Below the pieces are notes generated by a model. The model was not told where the DNA came from. It saw only the letters and a list, made by a program, of their open reading frames with translations, and ran no database searches. From Flaccisagitta enflata (Eukaryota > Chaetognatha > Sagittoidea > Aphragmophora), in NCBI GenBank assembly GCA_965153355.1, contig OZ231127.1, positions 90,396,001-90,460,000 of the forward strand: DNA of 64,000 nt, read 5' to 3'. Each line of letters starts with the position of its first letter. The stretch's first letter is position 1. Below, in pieces: positions 11,085 through 24,751 of the stretch. The position numbers and the translations under genes are program-made.

Positions 11085-12731
11085 ACAAGGCCAACACTTA
11101 TAAGTCGCGTGCAGGACAAAAATAACTGAACTGACCTGACTCCTTATTCTATCTTTTTATCGAAAATCAGACTTAAACCAGACCCAAACCAGACTCAAAC
11201 CAGACTAAAACCAGACTCAAACCAGACTCAAACCAGAATTAAACCAGACCTAAACCAGACCAAAACCAGATGTAAACCAGACCAAAACCAGACATAAACC
11301 AGACATAAACCAGACATAAACCAGACATAAACCAGACTCAAACCAGACTCAAACCAGAATTAAACCAGACCTAAACCAGACCAAAACCAGATGTAAACCA
11401 GACCAAAACCAGACTCAAACCAGACTCAAACCAGACCCAAACCAGCAGACTTAAACTAGCATACTTAAACCAGCATACTTAAACCAGCATACTTCAACCA
11501 GCAGACTCAAACCAGCAGACTCAAACCAGCAGACTCAAACCAGCAGACTCAAACCAGCAGACTTAAACCAGAAGACTTAGACCAGCAGACCTAAACCAGC
11601 ATACTTCAACCAGCAGACTCAAACCAGCAGACTCAAACCAGCAGACTCAAACCAGCAGACTTAAACCAGAAGACTTAGACCAGCAGACCTAAACCAGCAG
11701 ACTTAAACCAGCAGACTTAAACCAGCAGACTTAAACCAGCAGACTTAAACCAGCAGACTTAAACCAGCAGACTTAAACCAGCCAACTTAAACCAGCCAAC
11801 AACCAGACTTAAACCAGCAGACTTAAACCAGCAGACTTGACCAGCAGACTTAAACCAGGAGACCTTAATCAGCCAACTTGAAACCAGACTTGCATGACAT
11901 ATGACAAAAACATACCAAAAACATAAATGACCATAACATACCCAAAAACATAAATGAAAAAAAAAAAAAAAAAAATTAAAAAAAATAAAAATAACAAAAA
12001 CCCAAAAACCCAAAAACAAAAAACAAAAAAACAAAATAAAAAACAAAAAAACCAAAAACCAAAAAAAAAAAACAAAAACCAAAAAACCATGTTAAATGAC
12101 CAAAAATGACCTGAAATGTTCCAAAATGACTTAAAATGACTTAAAACTATTTCTAATGCCCAAAAATGACACAAATGGTTTAAATGTACAAAGTGACATG
12201 AATGATCAAAAATGACCAAAAATGAGAAAAAGCAACCAAAAATAACTAAACGCAACCAAAAATGACCAAAAACAACAAAAAAATGACTCAAAATGACTCC
12301 AGACGACCAAAATTGACCAAAAACGACGCAAAAACGCAAAGTGTTACTAAAAACTATAAAAGCCAAAAAATAACTTAGAGTGACTTAGAATGACTTAGAA
12401 TGACTTGTAATGACTTAGAATGACTTGTAATGACTTAGAATGACTTAGAATAACTTAGAATGACTAAGAATGACTTAAAATGACTTATAATAATATAAAA
12501 TGACAAAAATGACAAAAAATGACAAAATGACTTAAGTGACTAAAATTAACTGAAAATGACTGGAAATGACTTAGAATGACTTAGAATGACTTAAAATGAT
12601 GTAAAATACCCTAAAATGACATAAAACGACAAAAAAAAGCAAAGTGTTAAGGACGGACGGACGGATGGACGGACGGACCGACGGACGGACCGACAGAGCG
12701 GGTTATAGAGTCGCGTGCACGCGACTAAAAA
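11085..12731 (+). mobile_element. hairpin element C2, 1.65 kb, with minisatellite body
   Basis: The 5' end (ACAAGGCCAACACTTATAAG, then AGTCGCGTGCAGG) and the 3' end (GACGGACC tract at 12652-12694, GCGGGTTATAG, hairpin AGTCGCGTGCACGCGACT, TAAAA) are those of family C. Everything between is repeat: about 60 units of the type CAGACTTAAACCAG at 11165-11890, an A-rich spacer at 11950-12090, then TGACTTAGAA-like units at 12100-12600. Both arrays share the core GACTTA, which is also the body of the 180-350 bp copies C1, C4 and C5, so this copy looks like an expanded version of them. The 5' AGTCGCGTGCA is the reverse complement of the 3' TGCACGCGACT. Confidence 0.75.
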
Positions 12732-12746
12732 GCTAAGAGGGTGATA

Positions 12747-13362
12747 CCGGGTGATCAGCCGGAATTGAGTAGATCTTTTTGGACGCTGAGACTGAACGAC
12801 TGATAGTTGAAAGGTGGGCAATGATTCATAATAAAGAAAATTAATGAACGTTTACTTTAAGCCCAAGATGGGTATTGTAGCCCAAAAGGCTTGCAAGTTA
12901 TGGCTGTAGATGCTTTTTTCCAAGATCGGGAATTGATGCCAAAATTGGAGTAATTTGGACGATTGACTTTTTCCCATTTTCTCAATGTTGATGGTGTTTT
13001 TAGTAAATATGATGATTGGGTAAAGCTAAATTTTATTTTTTGGTGCCAAATTGATATGTATTTAATACTGTTTTGAAAAGAGAATCATAAGAATCGCAAT
13101 TTCTTACCTAAAATGTCTCTAGTCAAAATGAATTAACTTGACATTAGGCAAGGATTTTGCACAAAATGCACAACTTTTCTAAATCGACATAAATTGAGAT
13201 ATAACTTAGAAGGCAGTTTCTTCAACATTATGGGGCTATTTCTTTTTAGATAAGCAAACGTTCACCAATTCTCTTCAATTCTAGACCATCCCCTACTAGT
13301 TTGCTCTTGCAGTTTATGAGAAATGGCATCATACATTTACTCAATTCCGGCTGATCACCCGG
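12747..13362. mobile_element. Tc1/mariner-like MITE with perfect 25-bp TIRs, 616 bp
   Basis: The terminal repeats 12747-12771 and 13338-13362 (CCGGGTGATCAGCCGGAATT, then GAGTA) are perfect inverse complements. TA flanks both sides (12745-12746, 13363-13364). The interior lacks a transposase frame. Perfect TIRs suggest recent movement. It abuts the end of C2 with only 15 bp between. Confidence 0.9.
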
Positions 13363-13692
13363 TAGAATTTGTGGATGAGGAAATAAGGGGGAGGGAGACA
13401 ATGGGGGGGGGGGGTGAGATCAGAATGGGGAAAACTGTAACAGTTAGAAAAAGAGCCCAAGTCTAAAGCCTTCATATGCTAAGAATTTAAAGATGGTGGT
13501 CACCTGTAGCAGTCATACAGTATTGATGTAGTTTGTTTGATTGGACATGTGCTCCAAAATTCAATCCAATTCGACACAATCCCATTTCAGTCCAATTCAA
13601 TCCAATTTCTAATGCACAAAAAATGGACCAACAAACCAACGAAAAGACCGACAGACTAATCCTCCTACATGCATAGCTCAACTGATAGAAAA
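13363..13692. other. no gene recognised
   Basis: Contains a G run at 13403-13414 and a few CCAATTC repeats at 13560-13610. Confidence 0.5.
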
Positions 13693-13857
13693 ACAAGGCC
13701 GGATACACGGCAATCCAGTCGCGGGTGGTTGGGCAGGAGCAGTAACGGCCAGTAACGCGAAAACAGCTCGGAATCCAAAAATGTTATGGACAGATAGACC
13801 AACCGAGCAACCAGCCAACACGGCAAGGTATAAAAATTGCGTGTCCGCGACGAAAAA
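13693..13857 (+). mobile_element. hairpin element A4 (GTCGCGGG subtype)
   Basis: ACAAGGCCGGATACACGGCA start, AGTCGCGGGTGG, a short GACC tract, and the end GCGTGTCCGCGACGAAAAA. The left hairpin arm has decayed (TTGCGTG) while the right arm is intact. Confidence 0.65.
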
Positions 13858-14126
13858 GAAAGTTTTTTCAGTGAATTTTGATCGGTTGCGTCGATATCAA
13901 ACTTTTCTCAAATTCAGCATCAACTTTCTCAAACAAGCCATCCCGTTGTTCTTCTGCAAAGACCCGCGGCAATCTTGGGCCCATCCAGTCGGTCTACCAT
14001 CATCTACCTATTTACATCTCTTTCTATGTCTCCATCTGTCCCTATTTCTTAACTACCATAGTCCATCTATATCATTGTCTGTCTGTCTCTGCTTATATCC
14101 GTGTGAGTGTGTGTGTTTTTGTTTGA

Positions 14127-15220
<1,094 letters not shown>

Positions 15221-15404
15221 TGTCTTTGTCTTTCTCAGTCTCGATCACTCTCCATCGCCCTCTCTCACTTGCCCTCCACTCTCCCTCTCTCAGCCCTCTC
15301 CCTCTCCCAGCCCCACTCTCTATCTCCCGTTCTTTCGATAGAGATTCATGCACAATCTTGATCACATCAACGAGACCAAAAAATCTAACTGCCTAGTCTG
15401 ATAG

Positions 15405-16259
<855 letters not shown>

Positions 16260-16263
<4 letters not shown>

Positions 16264-16475
16264 CTGCCTTCTAGGAAATTCAAATTGCGTTTTTCAGATT
16301 TCGGCGTCGAGAAAATGTGTTTCAACATCGCATCGCCACGCGCGGGGGAAGGGGGGGGGAGGGGGGGGGAAGGGAGGGGGGTAAGAAGGGAAGGTGGAGA
16401 GATCACAATATGAGAGTGGCAAATGGGTAACAATGAGAGTGTATATTACTAGAGGAGGAGTGGATGGCATGAGTA

Positions 16476-16478
<3 letters not shown>
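16260..16478. other. G-rich stretch
   Basis: G runs at 16345-16382 interrupted by single A could form G-quadruplex structures. No gene is seen. Confidence 0.5.

Positions 16479-16559
<81 letters not shown>
16479..16559. repeat. (GA)n microsatellite
   Basis: Uninterrupted GA. Confidence 0.97.
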
Positions 16560-16863
16560 ATTGACTTTCTGAGTACGGCACTGTACTGTACTGAGGGCGG
16601 AGACTGTTTGGGAATGGCACCGTGTAGGACGTGTAGGTTGAAGGCACTGTAACTGTACTGTACTGTAACTGTAAGGGCCCTTAAAGGATCGAGGGAAAGT
16701 AGGAGCAATGGTGGGTGGGGGGCAAGGAAGAGGACTATCAAGGAAAGGCCGAGGCTCATCACTTCTGTGGAAAGCCGGGGGATCTTTTTCGCCACGACCA
16801 TGATCAGATTAAGTCAGCTCATACTTTGAATTTGTGAGTGTGAGACGTGGATGAGCCGTGCTT

Positions 16864-16990
<127 letters not shown>

Positions 16991-17209
16991 CAAGAAAATT
17001 TGCCTTACTGGCGACGATGGTTGCAAATTTGAAAGGATCCAAGAATTGTTTTTTTTACTTTTTTCATTGGCGGAAGTTTTTTTTTCTATTTATTAAAGTT
17101 CAATTCCAGAAAAAAAACAAAACTAATTCTTGCTATGTTAGGCTTTTAAGCACAAAACCGGGAAGGGAACTTATCCCATTTGCAAATATTGTGATGAGAC
17201 AGTGTAACA

Positions 17210-17412
17210 ACAAGGCCCGATACACGGCTACCCCAGTCGCGTGTGGGTGGGCAGGGGCCATATTTAAGGTCAGTGAAGCATTTGGGCAGGAGCGGTATAG
17301 CCAAAAACCCCATAAACGCCGAAAAAGTAAAGTGTGACGGACGGACGGACGGACGGACGGACCAACGGACCGACAAAGCGGGGTGTAGAGTCGCGTAGCA
17401 CGCGACTAAAAA
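17210..17412 (+). mobile_element. hairpin element A5 (clear reference copy)
   Basis: Order of parts: ACAAGGCCCGATACACGGCT; AGTCGCGTGTGGGTGGGCAG; a second GGGCAGGAGCGG block at about 17283; ACGCCGAAAAAGTAAA; a GACG/GACC tract at 17337-17373; AAAGCGGGGTGTAG; hairpin AGTCGCGTAGCACGCGACT; TAAAAA. There is no coding frame, no visible Pol III box and no poly(A) beyond the short A run. This order matches Helentron-associated non-autonomous elements (subterminal repeat, tetranucleotide tract, 3' stem-loop) better than a SINE. The assignment is inference. Confidence 0.8.
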
Positions 17413-17940
17413 ACGTCATAAGCATCACGCCCGACCGCATTATTGCCAGTGAAGAAATGATTATAATCTTCCATAATGAACAGAAAATTTCTTTGGCTGG
17501 GAAACCTTACTAACGGTTGCGCTATAAAGCCGGGCGCTACACTTTCTTATTTCTGTAATGGATTGAAGTATTATCTTGTCTATACAGCTATGCTCTTAAA
17601 AGCGAAAAACCTAGACAGGGTACATGGATACAGAAAAATCATCGGTTGTTTTTTTATGTGTCCAGCTATTTCTCTAAGAGGCGGTGTCTATCCATTTATC
17701 CAACCTCTTGATCTGTTTTCTCAAAAAGCGCCATAATCGATTCAAGAAAATGTTACCAGATAACTCAACAAAAGAAAAGCTGCACGTGGACGCATCATTT
17801 TCCCCCAGGGCCCAGATGGAACTTGTTTTTCTCATGCACACATTAAAAGGGACGCCAAGTTTGTGTCCCTCGATGAAGAAGTTGAATAAGTAAACAAATG
17901 AACACATGGAATGTGGAAAGAAATCGCCTTTCATCTCCAA
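17413..17940. other. no gene recognised
   Basis: Several open frames but no splice or start context that distinguishes one. Confidence 0.4.
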
Positions 17941-18055
17941 ATCTCCCTCTGTCTCTGTCTCTGTCTGTCTCTCTCTCATTCTCCTACTTTCCTTCTCTCT
18001 TTGCCTCTGTCTCTCTCATTTTCTCACTTTCTAGCTTTTATTTTCTTTTCTCTCT

Positions 18056-18156
<101 letters not shown>

Positions 18157-18416
18157 TCAAATATGATTCTTTTGATGTTGAAAAGGAATTTCATAAGAAA
18201 ACTCTCGTTAGTCAAATATCACTACGTGGCGGGAGACGGGAGACAGCAGGCGGGACACAGCGCAAACTTTTTCCTTCTTTCTTTTTCCATTTTATAAATT
18301 TTTATCTTTTTATTCTATGGTTTTTCTTTCTTTCATTTTTTTTTCTTTCATTTTTCCCTTTTTTGGTTGCTTTTCTCTCTTTATTTCCTTCTTCTTTCTT
18401 TTTTTATATTTTTTTT

Positions 18417-18419
18417 TCT

Positions 18420-18491
<72 letters not shown>

Positions 18492-18527
18492 TTTTTTTTT
18501 TTTCTTTCTTTCTTTCTTTCTTTCTTT
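18417..18527. repeat. (CTTT)n microsatellite
   Basis: Tetranucleotide CTTT, interrupted by a T run at 18490-18503. Confidence 0.97.
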
Positions 18528-18730
18528 GGCCGTAATAATGAAATGAATGAACTAAAGTAATTTTCTATATAATCTAAGAATGAAGAGAAAAGAAATTTTC
18601 CAACATACAAACTGCACTGAGGTCGCATTGTTAGCCATTGTTGCCTTGTTGAATTTGTTTTTCATCGTCTTGATTCGGCAAAAATAAGTCAAAGGAATCG
18701 ACCTATCGCCTAAAGGTGACACCGGCAATC

Positions 18731-18732
<2 letters not shown>

Positions 18733-18791
<59 letters not shown>

Positions 18792-18959
18792 AAGGCAGCA
18801 AAAGCAAGCAAGCAAGCAAGCAAGAAAGAAAGAAAGAAGAAAGAAAGAAGAGAGAAAGAAGAAAAAGAAAAAGAAGAAAGAGAGAAGAGAGAGAGAGAGA
18901 GAGAGAGAAAGATGAAAAGAAGAAGAGAAAGAGAGAGAGAAAGAGAGAAAGAGAGAGAG

Positions 18960-18990
<31 letters not shown>

Positions 18991-19013
18991 AAGAAAGAGA
19001 GAGATAGGAGGAG

Positions 19014-19076
<63 letters not shown>

Positions 19077-19083
19077 GAGAGTC
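18733..19083. repeat. (GA)n and (GAAA)n compound tract
   Basis: GA, a short AAGC array at 18803-18824, then GAAA and GA interruptions. The long Glu/Arg/Lys frame across it is an artefact. Confidence 0.95.
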
Positions 19084-19526
19084 ACATATCAAGATTGCGC
19101 TACTTTTGCAACTTTTGCACTCGTTTGATAAACAACGCACTGCCACTGGGAGGTTGAAATCGAAAGCAAGATTCTGCCAAATGCTAGGCAATTTGTCCAG
19201 CAACATGGGGTTGACAAATATAATATGTCATACTTCATACACTAACCTACCAGTTTACCACTCTCTTTCCAGCGTTAGACTCACAACTTTATATCCTTAC
19301 TCGCTGAAACCATGCATTAATGCTATTGAAAAGGCACATATGGACACAAACGGACCATGGGAAGTCCAAACAAACGGTTTAGATTCGCAAGACACATCAA
19401 CGCTGTCAACATATGTAGAAAGGTGTAGACGGGCCCATGTCAACGCGTGTAGACATATTTACTCCGTGCCACGACAACACAAATTTAGAGGTAGGATTCA
19501 TGGCTCGTTTTAGCACCTGTACATGA
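19084..19526. other. unique-looking sequence, no gene supported
   Basis: An open frame continues out of the GAAA tract into about 140 mixed residues ending at 19513. It has no start, acceptor or recognised domain, so I do not call it. Confidence 0.4.
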
Positions 19527-19717
19527 GAAGCAGGATACACGGCTACCCTAGTCGTATGCAGGTGGGCAGTGGCAGTATTTAAAGTCATTAGAGCATTTGA
19601 GCAGGAGCAGTGAGGCCAAAGACCGCAAAACATAAAACAGCAAAATGTGATCGACCAACCGACTGACTGAACAACGGACAAAGGGGGGTGTAGAGTCGCG
19701 TAGCACACGACTAAAAA
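19527..19717 (+). mobile_element. hairpin element A6
   Basis: GAAGCAGGATACACGGCTAC start, AGTCGTATGCAGGTGGGCAG, GGGGGGTGTAG, AGTCGCGTAGCACACGACT, TAAAAAA. The tetranucleotide tract is short and mutated, so this looks like an older copy. Confidence 0.7.
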
Positions 19718-19857
19718 AGTGAAACTTGATCATTCTTTTTTATTTTCATCCTCCCCAAAAAATACATCGTCGTTTTTGAAGAGTCAAGCCAAGATTCCAA
19801 GTCTGGTTCCCGCCGAATCTTAACAAGATTTGGTCGCCGAAAACCGTTTATCGAGTC

Positions 19858-21195
19858 AAAGCGAGAAGGCGAGAAGGGTGACTAAACATGTGTCAAAGTT
19901 GGGTGCTTCACATAGCAAAAGTTGGTTATCTCTTTTCACCCTCTTTATCTAATATGGGGTCATCAATTTTAAAACTCATACTATTTTTCTTTTATCAAGA
20001 ATTGTTAATCTTCTGTTTTTCAGAAAATCGTTTTTGAGGACCCAATTTGCATAATGCAGTAGGATAAAACAACATGCTGACATTGTTTTAATAAGCTTTC
20101 ACAAATTTCTACTTTTTATCGAATTGCAGAATTCTGGGAAATTTGTGGAAACTTTAAGGCCAAAACAGAAATGGAAGATGAAGGAATTTTGAAAAAAGAA
20201 AAATGATCATCTTCATGATTTTTACTCCACATTACCTAAGTAGTGTGAAAGGATACTCCCAACTTTTGCCATCCGAAGCACCCAAGTGACAAAGGCGACA
20301 AGTCACGTAGGTGGTGGAAGTGGGGGAGTGGGAGAGGGAGGGAAAACCGTGTCAAACATGTGTCAAAGGCGACACGCCACATAGGCTGGGGATTGGAAGA
20401 TGGGTGACTAAACTTGTGTTAAATGCGACAAGTCACATAGGAAGTGGAGTGGTAGGTGGTGGAGTGGGAGTGGAAGGTGGTGGAGTGGGAGTGGGAGAAG
20501 GGTAACTAAACATATGTCAAAGGCGACAAGTCACTTAGGTGGTGGAGGTGGGGGAGTGGGAGGAGGAGGGAAAACCGTGTCAAACATGTGTCAAAGGCGA
20601 CAAGTCACGTAGGTGGTGGAGGTGAGGGAGTGGGAGGAAGAGGGAAAACCGTGTCAAACATGTGTCATAGGCGACAAGTCACGTAGGTGGTGGAGGTGGA
20701 GGGAGTGGGAGGAAGAGGGAAAACCGTGTCAAACATGTGTCATAGGCGACAAGTCACGTAGGTGGTGGAGGTGGAGGTGGGGGAGTGGGAGGAGGGGGGA
20801 AAACCGTTACTAAACATGTGTCAAAGGCGACAAGTCATGTAGGTGGGGGAGTGGGAGGAGGGTGGAAAACCGTAACTAAACATGTGTCAAAGGCGACAAG
20901 TCACGTAGGTGGTGGAGGTGGGGAAGTGGGAGGAGGAGAGAAAACCGTGCCAAACATGTGTCAAAGGCGACACGTCATGTAAGCTGAGGAATGAGAGAAA
21001 GATGACCAAATATGTGTCAAAGGTGACAAGTCACGCTGACTGGGGAGTCGGAGAGGGGTGACTAAATATCACTTGAAATTGGCAACTCACTCAAGCTAGG
21101 GAGAGGGTGGAGCTGCGAGAAGGCTGACTAAACATGTGTCAAAGGCGACTAGTCATAAATGTGGTAGAGGTGGGGGAGTAAACCTCTATCCCGTG
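19858..21195. repeat. 75-bp G-rich minisatellite, interrupted by a MITE
   Basis: Units contain AAACATGTGTCAAAGGCGAC, AAGTCACGTAGG and a GGTGGTGGAGGTGGGGGAGT run. About fourteen units lie between 20286 and 21195, and a lone part-unit at 19858-19898 lies left of the inserted MITE. Units lengthen and shorten within the GGAGGTGG portion. Spacing and G-rich spacers rule out a CRISPR array. Confidence 0.85.
19899..20285. mobile_element. TTGGGTGCTTC MITE, copy 1, 387 bp
   Basis: The inverted termini TTGGGTGCTTC/GAAGCACCCAA are perfect for 11 bp, with GCAAAAGTTGG matched again further in. The flanks GTGTCAAAG (19890-19898) and GTGACAAAG (20286-20294) agree at 8 of 9 positions, so an 8-9 bp target duplication is likely (hAT- or Mutator-like; inference). 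It sits inside a unit of the 75-bp minisatellite. Confidence 0.85.
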
Positions 21196-22038
21196 GACGT
21201 TGTAACAACGCCGTTTTCCGCCATGTGGCGTAACGATGCAACTCATTGCAATATCGTGTCGGGGACGGTACGGTATGGGACAGGTCTTCAATAATCATAA
21301 GTATCTGTATTTGCATCTGTGGTTACGACTTCAAAAATACGCTAGACAACATGAGATTTTAAGAGGACGTATCATATCCAGACTGATGGACAGATGACAA
21401 GAGATATAAGCAGGGCAGAGAGAGAGAAAGAAAGAGATTCTTTTGCTTTATTCTTTTTCTTTTTTTCTTTCTTCTTTTTCTTCCCTCTTCTTCTTCTCAA
21501 TATGGTTACCGTCACGGCCAAGCAGCCCATTATCGTTTTAGAGCGACCCTGCCCTTTTTCCGCAACCGGAACGAACTTCCGGTTTCACGCTCGGGCCAGG
21601 TCAAAGGCAACGGGTCGTGGAGGTGAGGCCCCCATTGGGAAGAGTGGAAGGAAGAGAAAAGCATGAGGGCGGCTAAATTAATTAGTATCAAAGGTGTCAA
21701 GTCATGTAGCTGATACAGATGTAGAGACAGGGAAAGGGAAAGGGGGGGAAGAGGAAGAGGAAAGCAAGGAGATGAGTGACTAGGCAATATAGGTGGGGGG
21801 AGTGGGAGGAGAGAATGAAGGTGACTTTTGACTTAAGTGGAAGTTTTGAAAGTCGTAACCTGGTGTACATGAAAATCTCGCAAGGGAAAAAGTTTCATGT
21901 CAAACACATTCGATCTAGAACTTGTGAAACCCAACCCATCAGTAGCTCTTACCCCAAGGCTGACCCTATCCCCAATGCTGACCCTAACCCTACCCTTAAA
22001 CCCACTGCTAGCCCTAAGTCATTAACCGTCTGAAAACA
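21196..22038. other. no gene recognised
   Basis: C/T-rich stretch at 21435-21500; a TAACCC-like CCCTAACCCTA segment at 21975-22015 is too short and irregular to be telomeric. No supported gene. Confidence 0.5.
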
Positions 22039-22276
22039 ATCAAGGTCATAAGACCTAAGTCGCGTGCATCGGCATTTTCACAAAAGGTCAGACAGACAGA
22101 CAGGCAGACAGACTAAAATTTTCAAAATGACCTTTGAATTAGCGGTCTCTACATCCCAGCGTCTTTTCCAATGTTCAGAAATGCAAAAACCTCGAAATAT
22201 TGCCTTTAAAAACAACTTTGTGATGGTCAGACAGACCAATGGACCGACAAACGGACCGCTTAGCTTGCGACTAAAA
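22039..22276 (+). mobile_element. hairpin element B2
   Basis: TCAAGGTCATAAGACC start, AAGTCGCGTGCATCGGCA, CAGACAGACAGGCAG run and GACC tract, ending GCTTGCGACTAAAA with a damaged hairpin. Confidence 0.65.
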
Positions 22277-22386
22277 TAATGAGAATGTCTTTAAATTGTG
22301 TAAAACCACCCTTTAAAGGACTTTTTGAAGGACGGACCGACCGACCAACCGACGGACCAACCAGAAAGTGGCATGCGACTAAAGAT
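22277..22386 (+). mobile_element. hairpin element B5, 3' fragment
   Basis: A second GACC/GACG tract at 22331-22369 with CAGAAAGTGGCATGCGACTA follows B2 directly, so a 3' piece of family B lies in tandem with it. Confidence 0.5.
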
Positions 22387-22522
22387 ACAATTTGTGGTAA
22401 AACTTACAGGCAACATGTCACGTCATGAATGGAAGAGCAAGAGTGAAAAAGCAAAAGGTACGAAGAGGTTTTGTCGCATTCCTAAGAAAATGAATTTATA
22501 TGTACTGCACAAATTTGACATA

Positions 22523-23285
22523 CCCTGTTTTCAAAAGCAACTGGAACCAGTAAAACCTTTATTATGCTTAAAGTATACATATTGAACAATCTAGATTGGT
22601 TTTGTCTAAAAGCACATAACCTACCATTTGTTCATGCAAAATTTTGTAACAGTGGCTCTAGCAGTTTGGCTTCCACCTACTTTTGAAATTTGATGAAATT
22701 TAATGAAATTTTGCTCAAAAATTGCATTTTTTAACAAGTTTGCATCAATATAGTCAAATTAATTTCATTAACATTGAGCTGGAATGACCAATTGGTCATA
22801 ATTGGGTAGTAATTGACCCCCCTGTCGCATCAGTTTTGATTTCTCACGATTTTCAAAGAAATTTAGGCCTTCTTTGACAATTGTTAGGACAAAAAACCTT
22901 GTCAGAGCTCAAAACAACAGAGGAAAATTTGGATTTGCTACATGAATATCACAAATTTGATTTATTTGCCTAGAGATACATAAACCTAGAGTCAAATCTA
23001 TGTTTTAAGACAAATCTGGCTATTTTCATTTGATTCATATGACAATAACACTGTTTTAAGGTTATGAAAGTCTATCTATCAATTTCATGAGGAGCTTTTC
23101 AAAGGGCTATCACATTTTCATTCAAAACTGTGTGGAAGCCAAACTGCTGGAGCCACAACATTGAAATTTTGCATGAATAAATGGTAGGTTATGTGCTTTA
23201 AGACAAAACCAATCTGGATTTCTAAATATGAATACTTTAGGCACAATAAAGGTTTTGCTGGTTCCAGTCGCTTTTGAAAGCAGGG
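22523..23285. mobile_element. long-arm foldback element, 763 bp
   Basis: A left arm of about 155 bp from 22523 (CCCTGTTTTCAAAAGCAACT) is matched by 23120-23285 in reverse complement at roughly 85-90 percent. TA lies at both outer ends (22521-22522, 23286-23287). No transposase. Fits a Tc1/mariner-like foldback. Confidence 0.8.
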
Positions 23286-23393
23286 TATATACATATTAAG
23301 TACATAAAGTATACATGGTGAAGCTGCGTCTTTGCTAAATCTTTCTTTGAACGCAAAAATCTCCCCTCCCTCCCCCCCCCCCATAATAACAGT

Positions 23394-23820
23394 CTACGCA
23401 ACCCCATTTTCCCTCCGTCTTTCGAGAATTTTCCACGGGACCTTGTATCTTTTATCTCGAGAGTCTCGAGACCTCAGCAGAAGAATCCTGTCCCAAACAT
23501 TATCTTGAAGAAAAGAAGAAAAAAACTGTCCTCTGTTGCTCGTCAAAGTTTGGTCCAGCTCGGCTGCAGCCAGTGACAGAGCAGAAATCGTCGCCCCCCC
23601 CCTCTTCTGCTGCTGCTGTCGCCCCCCCTCCTCTGGTTTTCTCTTTCTCTCTTTGCCGCTGCTGCTGTCGCTCCCCCACAGCAGCACCAGGAGGTGAAAA
23701 GGAGGAAGGGGAAGGGGAGGAGGAGGAAGAGAAGGAAGAGGAGGAGGAAGAAGAAGAAATCTCTGCGGTCGTTTCTCTTGGGTTGGGTCCTGTTTAGACG
23801 ACGATGACGAAATGTGATAA
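23394..23820. other. CpG-rich, GC-rich island; no gene assigned
   Basis: This stretch is visibly richer in C, G and CpG than its surroundings and carries CTGCTGCTG runs. Both strands have open frames of 70-100 codons, none with recognised domains. It may be a promoter or 5' exon region; that is only inference. Confidence 0.3.
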
Positions 23821-23999
23821 GGGACCGGAGAATTACACAGGACTCAGGAAAGAGAGAGAGAGAGAGAAAGAGGGGGAGATGGGGGACTCTGGGAATGAAG
23901 AGGAAGAGGTTAAACCAAATGCTCTTTCTTTATTTTTGTTTATCTACCCCCACCCTCGTCCTCTGGCCTCTTACACTCTGTCACTAACTTGTTTTTCTT

Positions 24000-24399
<400 letters not shown>

Positions 24400-24659
24400 A
24401 CCCTGTGTCCCCCCTCCCCTTATCCTCCCTCCTCCCAACGCCTCCTTATTTCCAAAAGGAAGAAAAAAAAGGATGAGAAGATGAGGAAGATGATGATTCA
24501 GAAAGAGGATAGAGAGGGAAAAGAAGATGACTGAGAATGGTAATCTAACACTCCAACCATCTCTACACTCATCCGCCTTATTTTTGCCATCTCGATAGAG
24601 AAAGAAGAAAGGAGACAAGTGCTACTTTTAGTTTTAGGAGCCAGAGAACTGAGAGAAGA

Positions 24660-24674
24660 GAGAGACAGAGAGAC

Positions 24675-24751
<77 letters not shown>

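Noticed and set aside
17210-17412. SINE identity for hairpin element family A
   Set aside because: No tRNA-like A and B boxes were seen, the A run is only four to six bases, and no target duplications flank the copies.
20286-21195. Possible CRISPR array
   Set aside because: The 75-bp units are contiguous with G-rich variable portions and no unique spacers, and the genome is eukaryotic. It is a minisatellite.
21975-22015. Telomere-like CCCTAACCCTA sequence
   Set aside because: Only two or three irregular units embedded in other sequence.
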